From Prevotella sp. (GTDB lineage: Bacteria; Bacteroidota; Bacteroidia; Bacteroidales; Bacteroidaceae), in contig JAGAGD010000090.1 of NCBI GenBank assembly GCA_017627765.1, positions 1 to 37,808 on the forward strand: a stretch of DNA of 37,808 bases. The letters run 5' to 3'. Positions within the stretch are counted from its first letter, which is position 1. Every line of letters starts with the position of its first letter. The translations under genes were made by a program, and so were the position numbers. Under the pieces are notes generated by a model, which ran no database searches, was not told the origin of the DNA, and saw only the letters and a program-made list of their open reading frames with translations. Shown here one piece after another: positions 25,877 through 31,877 of the stretch.

Positions 25877-25905
25877 GAAATTTTTGCAATATTTCCCACA
25901 TTTTG
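25877..25905. promoter_or_regulatory. 29-bp box, copy B, in the leader of the antitoxin gene
   Basis: It differs from copy A (24192-24220) at a single base. It lies between the -7 element (25909-25916) and the ATG at 25870, six bases from the start codon, so it is in the transcribed leader. It is a natural site for autorepression by the AbiEi-like protein or for a post-transcriptional signal. Confidence 0.8.
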
Positions 25906-25908
25906 ATG

Positions 25909-25943
25909 CAAATATACAAACTTTATTTCAATTCTATCACAAA
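25909..25943 (-). promoter_or_regulatory. Promoter of the AbiE-HEPN group
   Basis: On the minus strand TATATTTG (25916-25909) matches TAnnTTTG. A TTTG lies upstream at 25943-25940, with a 23-bp spacer that is slightly longer than the usual 19-21. It is followed directly by box B and the antitoxin ATG. Confidence 0.55.
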
Positions 25944-26084
25944 AAGAAAGCAAATTGACTTAAAATCATTTTTTAATGGGAAATTATAGGAATTCAAGTT
26001 CTTTAGAAAACGAAAATGAATTAAAACTACGGCATAAGAGCAGTTTTTTACTGATCAATGATATTTTATTGTTGACATCATCAA

Positions 26085-26119
26085 CTTCTTTATAATCTAT
26101 CCAGTAGATTATAAAGAAG
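26085..26119. repeat. Hairpin 1: perfect 15-bp inverted repeat
   Basis: CTTCTTTATAATCTA (26085-26099) and TAGATTATAAAGAAG (26105-26119) are perfect arms around TCCAG. No T-run follows on either strand, so it is a poor terminator. A smaller GTTGA/TCAAC repeat abuts it at 26071-26085. Confidence 0.9.
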
Positions 26120-26166
26120 TCCATTCCCTACCCTATTCATATTTGTAGGACTACATTCAAAGAAAA

Positions 26167-26207
26167 TTCTGTTTATTCCGAATATACTTTATTCTGAGTA
26201 AACAGAA
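26167..26207. repeat. Hairpin 2: nested inverted repeat
   Basis: TTCTGTTTATTC (26167-26178) faces GAGTAAACAGAA (26196-26207), 11 of 12 positions complementary, the odd one a G-T pair. Inside it GAATA (26180-26184) faces TATTC (26190-26194). Confidence 0.85.
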
Positions 26208-26216
26208 CATACTTTT

Positions 26217-26322
26217 CATTTTTCAGACGGGATTTCTTCTGCCCATAGAATATATAAGATAACACTTCCCTGAAGGAAAACTTATATCTTATATGTTCTA
26301 TCTGCAAATCCCTTTCTGAAAA
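26217..26322. repeat. Hairpin 3: long, interrupted inverted repeat
   Basis: The pairing segments in order are TTTTCAGA with TCTGAAAA, GGGATTT with AAATCCC, ATAGAA with TTCTAT, and ATATAAGATA with TATCTTATAT. A TTCC/GGAA tip closes the loop. Small internal loops separate the blocks. It spans about 105 bases with more than 30 paired positions and could fold as RNA on either strand. Confidence 0.8.
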
Positions 26323-26358
26323 GTCCGATTTTCCACCCACCCATTTTTATTATGCATG

Positions 26359-26548
26359 CTTGTTGTACCGTCGGGATTTCCTCACAAAGTTAACTCGAAC
26401 CTGAAATACAACAAGTACCGCTAAAGCTATTTATAAGATATTCTTCCGTTTCTATTAATTCAAGGTAAAGAATATCTTATAAATTCCTTGTTTTTATTTC
26501 CCTTTTGTCCTCATTGCATAAGTGAGGAAATCCCGATAGTGCAACAAG
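26359..26548. repeat. Hairpin 4: 27-bp outer and 16-bp inner nested inverted repeats
   Basis: The outer arms 26359-26385 and 26522-26548 match at 24 of 27 positions, and the differences leave G-T pairs or a mild mismatch. The inner arms TTTATAAGATATTCTT (26430-26445) and AAGAATATCTTATAAA (26468-26483) are perfect. The first nine bases of the outer arm, CTTGTTGTA (26359-26367), can instead pair perfectly with TACAACAAG (26407-26415). The structure ends 35 bases before the phosphoribosyltransferase ATG. Confidence 0.85.
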
Positions 26549-26583
26549 TAAGTTGCAACATAAGGGAATAAAATATTCATTAC

Positions 26584-27096
26584 ATGATAAAATACGCTTT
26601 ATACGACTATATTCCTAAGAGTTTATTGAACTCTGCCACTTTTGAACAACAGGATATTTGCAGGAAAATACTTGATTTGAAGGAGGGAAGAATATATGCT
26701 GCTGTGTGGGCAGCAAAAACAATAGCCCAAGTACTTTCTTTAATAAATCTGAATGACGTAATAATAGCTTGTGTTCCTGCAAGTAGTGAACGGTCTTATA
26801 TAAGAAGATGGAAGCGTTTTTCAAATATCCTTTGCTCACTTTCTGGAGCTGTTAATGGATTGGAACATATCATCGTTATAGGTATAAGAGAAAAATTTCA
26901 CAAACAAAGAAATAATAATAACATATTAAAAAATGTCTTACTTGATAAAGTTTTTTTTGAAAAACGAAAAGTTGTCATCATAGACGATATATTTACAACT
27001 GGTGCAACATCTGATAAATTTATTAAAATGTTGGAAAATGCAGGTGCCGATGTGAAACTAGCGGTTTTTCTTGGTAAGACAAAACAATTTACATAA
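26584..27096 (+). CDS. ComF-like phosphoribosyltransferase-fold protein
   Basis: The 170-residue product carries the PRPP-binding motif VVIIDDIFTTGATS (130-143) and the ComF-like segment 'IIACVPASSERSYIRRWKRF' (60-79). The N-terminal zinc-finger half of ComF is missing. Type I phosphoribosyltransferases bind PRPP, though in mobile elements some members have unknown or regulatory roles. It lies directly after the hairpin region and about 100 bases before the integrase, with no metabolic neighbour. A ComF-like role in DNA uptake or an RNA-linked role are both speculative. Confidence 0.8.
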   Translation: MIKYALYDYIPKSLLNSATFEQQDICRKILDLKEGRIYAAVWAAKTIAQVLSLINLNDVIIACVPASSERSYIRRWKRFSNILCSLSGAVNGLEHIIVIGIREKFHKQRNNNNILKNVLLDKVFFEKRKVVIIDDIFTTGATSDKFIKMLENAGADVKLAVFLGKTKQFT

Positions 27097-27161
27097 TTGA
27101 ACACGGTTATATACTAAATATTCTTTTTGAGGGATTTAATATAAATTAACGAAATATATAT

Positions 27162-27169
27162 TAACTTTG
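27162..27169 (+). promoter_or_regulatory. -7 promoter element of the integrase gene
   Basis: TAACTTTG matches TAnnTTTG and lies 30 bases before the ATG at 27199. A -33 TTTG at the ideal distance is not seen, so expression may be weak or need an activator. Confidence 0.45.
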
Positions 27170-27198
27170 CAGCCAACCTAATCAATTTGATAAACATT

Positions 27199-28422
27199 AT
27201 GGCAAGATTAACTTATTCGATTCTGAAGGATAAAGTCCTTTCTGACAAAACCTGGAATGTTTTTTTTAAGTTTTCTCACAATGGAGAAACTCGTTATTTT
27301 TCCTCCACAATGTATGTCGAACAAAAAGACTTAACAGAGGATATGCGAATAAAAAACAGAAAAATCATAGATAAATGTGAAAAATTAATTTCAATCTATA
27401 GGAAAATTATAGATGACCTCTATCTTGAGATAAACCCACTGCCTATAGATGTAATTGTCAATCTATTAAAAGATAGAGGAACTGAAGGTAATATTGACTT
27501 TGTTCAATTTGCGAAGGAATGGTGTAAAAGGCATAAAAACAAAAAGGGAATAAGAAACTATAAAAGCGCAATAAACTCACTTTGTAGATTTTTTGGAAGG
27601 GAATATATTTCTGTAAACGAAATAACAGCCAGGACTATGAAACAATTTGAAGAGAGTTTGGGTGATAAACCAAGAGCAAAGACTCTTTATACTTCGGCTA
27701 TAGTCAAATTGTTTAATGACGCTATAGAGTTTTATAATAATGAAGATTATAATATAATTAGAATCCGACACACACTTGATAGATACAAAGCTCCTAAACA
27801 ACGAATCTTCGCAAGAAAAAGGGCAATATCAACAGATAAGATTAAAGAGATTTTCAAACTGGAATATGATGGTATCCTCCATAAAGGAAATATTAGTGTG
27901 AGAGACCTTGCAAAGGATTGCTTTATGCTGTCTTTCTGCTTAATGGGCATAAATAGCGCAGATTTATTCAATGCCACAGAATATGACGGAGAATATATAA
28001 CTTATAACAGAACAAAAACAAAAGACAGAAGAGTTGATTGTGCTGAGATTAAAGTCAGAATTCCATATATAGTTAAGCATCTGGTGGAGAAGTACAGAGG
28101 GGAAAAACGCGTTTTTAATTTTTATGAAAGATATAGGAGAATGGAAAATTTTAATAGGGCAATAAATATGGGACTGAAACAAATTGGAAAGGAGATAGGA
28201 ATAGAGAACCTGCAATTTTACTCAGCAAGACATTCAATGGCAACTATAGCTCTTAACAAAGTTGGGATAGACAAATACACACTAAATGATATGCTGAACC
28301 ATATTGACCAATCTATGAGAATTACTGATATATATATAGAAAAGGATTTTACACAGATAAATAAAGCAAATGCAAGACTTATGGAATATATGTTTGGTTA
28401 CCACTCTCTTTCTCTTTTCTAA
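27199..28422 (+). CDS. int: Tyrosine recombinase (integrase) of the element
   Basis: ATG at 27199 (MARLTYSILK) is preferred over a TTG at 27187. The 407-residue product has the Bacteroidota integrase layout: an N-terminal arm-binding domain, a phage_int_SAM-like core (about 100-175) and a catalytic domain from about 205. The usual first catalytic Arg is replaced by Asn in CFMLSFCLMGINSADLF, as is common in this Bacteroidota group. The second Arg lies in YSARHSMAT (about 344), His in NHIDQ (about 368) and the nucleophile Tyr in ITDIYIEKD (about 379). The gene reads toward the tRNA-His fragment at 30263, so it probably integrates the element there. Confidence 0.93.
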   Translation: MARLTYSILKDKVLSDKTWNVFFKFSHNGETRYFSSTMYVEQKDLTEDMRIKNRKIIDKCEKLISIYRKIIDDLYLEINPLPIDVIVNLLKDRGTEGNIDFVQFAKEWCKRHKNKKGIRNYKSAINSLCRFFGREYISVNEITARTMKQFEESLGDKPRAKTLYTSAIVKLFNDAIEFYNNEDYNIIRIRHTLDRYKAPKQRIFARKRAISTDKIKEIFKLEYDGILHKGNISVRDLAKDCFMLSFCLMGINSADLFNATEYDGEYITYNRTKTKDRRVDCAEIKVRIPYIVKHLVEKYRGEKRVFNFYERYRRMENFNRAINMGLKQIGKEIGIENLQFYSARHSMATIALNKVGIDKYTLNDMLNHIDQSMRITDIYIEKDFTQINKANARLMEYMFGYHSLSLF

Positions 28423-28448
28423 TTAATAAAGAAGCTACACATATATTG

Positions 28449-28519
28449 AGAGAATGTAAAGTAAACCGAATCAGGCTACAATAGAAAAGTAGTAAGACAA
28501 AGTTTACTTTACATTCTCT
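28449..28519. repeat. Perfect 18-bp inverted repeat after the integrase gene
   Basis: AGAGAATGTAAAGTAAAC (28449-28466) and GTTTACTTTACATTCTCT (28502-28519) are perfect complements around a 35-base spacer. It lies between the convergent integrase and LRR genes. The spacer is long and no T-run follows, so a simple terminator is unlikely. A recombinase or excisionase binding site, or a long hairpin, are possible. Confidence 0.92.
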
Positions 28520-28537
28520 ACCAAGTTTACAGAAATA

Positions 28538-30124
28538 TTATTTATTATAAAACTTAACCTCTTTTGCTATACCATCTATATAATAAAGTAATACATATGT
28601 TCCTTTATGTAGAACATTTAAATTTACCCCGCTCATACTACCCTTGCCTACCAAGCTTCCTTTCATATCATAAATATACCACTTATCCATAAAAGATGGT
28701 ATCGACAGTTTTGAGCTTTCAGAAAATGCTTCCAAACAAACATCACCTATTCCAAGAGGTAGCATGTCCTCTCCGTTAAGCATATACCACCGCTTAGATA
28801 GAGCTCGATCTGGTGCATCAATAGCGCATACATTTAAATCTTCAGAAGGATCTTCTTCCTCATTATGGAAAATAATCATTCCCTCATCCTCACCTTCATT
28901 ACGCATTGTAAGGCTTTCAATCAATTCATCTGTCCCTTCAACGCTCAGATTATTGTGATCAGCCATTATCAATTTTAAGTTTTCACAGCCGTCTGCCAAT
29001 AATCTATCAAGTAAATTATGGTCGCAAGCTATTAAGGCAATAGAGGTATTACCAGAAATCTGTAAATCTGAAATATTGTTATAACTACAACTTAGCGAAA
29101 CTAACTGCTTGTTATTTCTCACATCTAAAGAAGTAAGATTATTATCACCACAACTTAGCGTATTAAGAGACAATAAAGAGGAAATGTCAAGACTGATAAG
29201 TTTGTTGGTAAAACAGTATAGTTCTTCAAGTTCACCGTTGTTGGACAGATTAAGATCTGTGATTTCATTAATTTTGCAATTAAGTTCTAACAGCTTGTAT
29301 AAATTGCTAACATCAAGAGAGGTAAGACTATTATCACCACAATATAGTATGGACAGATTAGGATTTGCTGAGACTTCTAAGTCATCAAGATTACACCCCT
29401 CGCAATATAATTGCTCCAAAAGATTATTCTTACTCAAATCTATTTTACCGAGCTTATTCTTACTGACATTTAAAATTACCAAATTAGGACATGATGCAAT
29501 ATCAAGTGTCTTTAACTGATTCCTGTAACAAGACAGCTCTATAAGATTTCCTGAATTGTCAAGATTCAAATCTGATATCTTATTCTCATGACAATAAAGC
29601 AATTTAAGTGCAGAAGAATCCCCCAAATGTAATTCTTCTATAGCATTGTCATTACAATAAAGTCTAACTAAATTGTAGTTTTGTGAAACGTCAAGAGAAG
29701 ATAGCATATTTATATCACATTTTAGTACCATCAGCGACTTCGCTAGACTACAGTTCAGCCCACTCAACTTCAGTGAAGAACAATCAATACCTGTAATGTT
29801 GCCAACTATGGTTATTGTAGGTTGGGTTACAGGTGAATTGAATTGCATGAATGTCGGAACATTTACATCGGTAGATACTTCCTTTTCTAACACAGTACCA
29901 TCCCCCAAGTCAATTGTAACAAAGCCTTCTGAAGATGCAATACTTAATCTAACGGTCTCACCTTCCAGAAGTCCACTTTCTAACACTATCATTTCATTAG
30001 GTTCTTCCGATGCCATGAGACAGCCATGATATTTAATCATTTCAAAATTAAAAAATGATGCTTGATGCGCATAAATCCCAAAACACATAAAAAGGAAATG
30101 TGTCAAAATAAACATTTTTTTCAT
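28538..30124 (-). CDS. Secreted leucine-rich-repeat protein with T9SS-like C-terminal tail
   Basis: The 528-residue product has a signal peptide (about 1-19), a beta-rich N-terminal region (about 40-115) and around 12 LRR units of about 21 residues (about 115-400). These follow the pattern 'LxxLxCxxNxLxxLDLSxNxxL', with Cys at the turn. An acidic linker (EGEDEGMIIFHNEEEDPSED) follows. The last 80 residues resemble a type A type IX secretion signal domain: 'WYIYDMKGSLVGKGS', 'GTYVLLYYIDG' and the final 'KEVKFYNK'. It is probably a surface or secreted binding protein carried as cargo between the integrase and the attachment site. Confidence 0.85.
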   Translation of the reverse strand: MKKMFILTHFLFMCFGIYAHQASFFNFEMIKYHGCLMASEEPNEMIVLESGLLEGETVRLSIASSEGFVTIDLGDGTVLEKEVSTDVNVPTFMQFNSPVTQPTITIVGNITGIDCSSLKLSGLNCSLAKSLMVLKCDINMLSSLDVSQNYNLVRLYCNDNAIEELHLGDSSALKLLYCHENKISDLNLDNSGNLIELSCYRNQLKTLDIASCPNLVILNVSKNKLGKIDLSKNNLLEQLYCEGCNLDDLEVSANPNLSILYCGDNSLTSLDVSNLYKLLELNCKINEITDLNLSNNGELEELYCFTNKLISLDISSLLSLNTLSCGDNNLTSLDVRNNKQLVSLSCSYNNISDLQISGNTSIALIACDHNLLDRLLADGCENLKLIMADHNNLSVEGTDELIESLTMRNEGEDEGMIIFHNEEEDPSEDLNVCAIDAPDRALSKRWYMLNGEDMLPLGIGDVCLEAFSESSKLSIPSFMDKWYIYDMKGSLVGKGSMSGVNLNVLHKGTYVLLYYIDGIAKEVKFYNK

Positions 30125-30161
30125 AAGCTCTTTCTATAATTAAAGTTAATAAATTTATCGA

Positions 30162-30169
30162 CAAAGATA
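30162..30169 (-). promoter_or_regulatory. -7 element for the LRR gene
   Basis: On the minus strand this reads TATCTTTG, matching TAnnTTTG, 38 bases before the LRR ATG. The -33 region is AT-rich without an exact TTTG at 19-21 bp. Confidence 0.45.
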
Positions 30170-30262
30170 AAGAAAAAAATGGGAAATAAAAATTTATGAT
30201 AAAAAATACTACTATAAAAAGAAAATGTCTTAAGCATAAAATCTATATAACTCTTTTTTAAC

Positions 30263-30306
30263 GATTGTGGTTCTGAATGTCGTGGGTTCGAGTCCCACCG
30301 GGCACC
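30263..30306 (+). tRNA. 3' fragment of tRNA-His (GTG), probable attR site
   Basis: The segment begins in the anticodon arm (GATTGTGGTTCTGA, anticodon GTG at 30267-30269). It continues with a variable loop, the T-arm GTGGG-TTCGAGT-CCCAC (30282-30298), the acceptor strand CGGGCAC (30299-30305) and C73 at 30306, as expected for tRNA-His. The 5' half is absent: upstream is AT-rich element DNA. This is the duplicate left when an element integrates into a tRNA gene and restores the gene at its other end. The other end is outside the window. Confidence 0.85.
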
Positions 30307-30311
30307 CTTCA

Positions 30312-30350
30312 AAATAAACCCTGTAAACCGATGGTTTACAGGGTTTATTT
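30312..30350 (+). terminator. Rho-independent terminator after the tRNA fragment
   Basis: AAATAAACCCTGTAAACC (30312-30329) pairs perfectly with GGTTTACAGGGTTTATTT (30333-30350), an 18-bp stem with a 3-base loop and a following T-run. It was probably the terminator of the original tRNA-His gene. Confidence 0.93.
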
Positions 30351-30502
30351 TTTTATTAGTCCTAACAGAATAATCTTTTCATGTCAAACAAACAATACTT
30401 AAATCCCAAAACGTAGTAATCAATGAAATAAGACTAAAATTCAGCAAATTTGTGAACTGATGAGAAATGAAAGACAAAATGAAAATAAAAACAGCGATTC
30501 CT

Positions 30503-30532
30503 TTTGATTATCAAAATAAATGAGTACTTTTG
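30503..30532 (+). promoter_or_regulatory. Promoter of the restriction-modification operon and leader RNA
   Basis: TTTG (30503-30506) and TACTTTTG (30525-30532) are separated by 18 bp, close to the Bacteroidota consensus. Transcription would begin near 30540, producing a leader of about 295 bases. Confidence 0.65.
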
Positions 30533-30539
30533 CAGTTGA

Positions 30540-30835
30540 GTCATATCCTTTTAGCGTAGAGGTATGACCTTTTCGAGGGTAAAAAACAATAACAGCATTA
30601 GCAGTTATTCGGAGTGTCTGAAATGTAGGAAGTTTTAGAAACAAAGCTCAAATAACGATAAATGACTAATGTCTGCGCTTCATAGCGTGGACTGATTCAC
30701 TTATCTATTTGAGCAGGTTTTCCTACAACCTCAGACACGGATAGGCGGTCCACGCTTCTTCGTGTCTGTTTGGTTTGTATGGGAATCTGCAAAATCCCGA
30801 TAAGTGCTTTTGCCAAAAGCTATAAGCGCAAATAA
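30540..30835 (+). ncRNA. Structured leader or small RNA upstream of the RM operon
   Basis: The region between promoter and ATG has strong base pairing. GTCATATCC (30540-30548) pairs with GGTATGAC (30561-30568). A long interrupted hairpin is formed by GTGTCTGA (30614-30621) with TCAGACAC (30731-30738), TGTAGGAA (30624-30631) with TTCCTACA (30720-30727), and GCTCAAATA (30646-30654) with TATTTGAGC (30706-30714). Its tip is GTCTGCGC/GCGTGGAC (30671-30692). GCGTGGAC can alternatively pair with GTCCACGC (30748-30755). Small hairpins GGGA/TCCC and GCTTTT/AAAAGC follow before the ATG. The long closing stem with open centre recalls 6S RNA, but I cannot assign a class. Confidence 0.65.
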
Positions 30836-31873
30836 ATGCCAGAAAAAGACTTGTTACCATCAAAAAAAGATGGCAATCTCCCGTGTGTTGACATTAGGGA
30901 GAACGACCTGCTGGCGATATCCGCAGACGTACTCAACACTCTGCTGCACGACCACACCACAGGTCAAAACATTTTCTGGGCGACTCATGATTATGAATCG
31001 CTTGGAAGTGAATACGGTTACTATTCCCCTATCATGCCAGAACTTATCACTGGAGACATGGGAATGGTGATTCAGCCACGTGTTTTCAAATCTAAAGAAA
31101 ACCAGTCATACCGTTCAAAGGATATGGCTGAAGTTTTTACCCCTTCATGGGTATGCAATGCCCAGAATAATCTCATAGACGAAGCATGGTTTGGTTATAA
31201 AGACGTTTTCAACTTTGAAGACAAAAAGAACCACACCTGGAAAACACGAACCGAAAGAATTAAATTCCCCCAAAACAAGACGTGGAAAGACTATGTGAGA
31301 GCAACTCGCATGGAAATTACCTGCGGAGAAGCTCCTTACCTCGCAAGCCGATATGACACCACAACTGGTAAATTCATTCCAATATCCGACCGCATTGGCA
31401 TGCTTGACAGAAAACTTCGCATCGTCAGCGAGAACACCAATACAAGCGGCGAATGGCTGGATTTTGCTCAGTCTGCCTATAAGAACACCTATGGCTATGA
31501 ATGGCAGGGCGACAATCTTCTTCTTGCGAGAGAGGCTCTTCTTTATTCATTCATAGAATACTATCATGCAAAATTCGGTAAACTGCCATTAGAGAAATCC
31601 ATCAATTATATAGCCTACATCATTTCTTGGAACATCTGGCAGATGGACGGACTCAAAGGCGTTGTTCCAGACTCATGCCGAAACGGAATGAAAGAGAAAG
31701 TTATGACTCTCTTTGGCGAGGAAGAACAAATCGTGAATTGCACAGGATGCCAACACGAAGACATCAGGAAGCATAACGGCATTTATTGCCTTATACGCGA
31801 CTGGGGAGTTAAAGACACTAAAACAGGAGAGAACAATAGGAAAATCAGATATATAGACCTTATCAAAAGATAA
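30836..31873 (+). CDS. Methyltransferase-like subunit of a restriction-modification system
   Basis: The 345-residue product has 'DMAEVFTPSWVCN' (96-108), the FTP motif near the start of many N6-adenine methyltransferases. 'MEITCGEAPYLASRYDTTTG' (159-178) is placed and shaped like a divergent SAM-binding motif I. No NPPY motif is present; that lies in the next gene. The C-terminus has a possible metal site, 'CTGCQHEDI' then 'HNGIYC' (302-318). The product is likely one half of a split methyltransferase working with the following helicase protein, four bases downstream. Confidence 0.7.
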   Translation: MPEKDLLPSKKDGNLPCVDIRENDLLAISADVLNTLLHDHTTGQNIFWATHDYESLGSEYGYYSPIMPELITGDMGMVIQPRVFKSKENQSYRSKDMAEVFTPSWVCNAQNNLIDEAWFGYKDVFNFEDKKNHTWKTRTERIKFPQNKTWKDYVRATRMEITCGEAPYLASRYDTTTGKFIPISDRIGMLDRKLRIVSENTNTSGEWLDFAQSAYKNTYGYEWQGDNLLLAREALLYSFIEYYHAKFGKLPLEKSINYIAYIISWNIWQMDGLKGVVPDSCRNGMKEKVMTLFGEEEQIVNCTGCQHEDIRKHNGIYCLIRDWGVKDTKTGENNRKIRYIDLIKR

Positions 31874-31877
31874 AACT

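Larger units (their letters stand above)
25944..26583. other. Gene-free, highly structured region
   Basis: No convincing coding frame is seen on either strand. The region holds four successive inverted repeats between 26085 and 26548, listed separately. They lie between the promoter of the AbiE group, reading left, and the phosphoribosyltransferase gene, reading right. Confidence 0.7.

Noticed and set aside
26085-26548. Hairpin region as a retron RNA
   Set aside because: No reverse transcriptase gene is in the window.
28449-28519. Inverted repeat as a simple bidirectional terminator
   Set aside because: The 35-base spacer and absence of T-runs make it a poor intrinsic terminator, although it lies between convergent genes.
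30121-30312. Minus-strand open frame beginning MKGARWDSNPRHSEPQ
   Set aside because: It is the well-known false frame made by reading a tRNA 3' end backwards.
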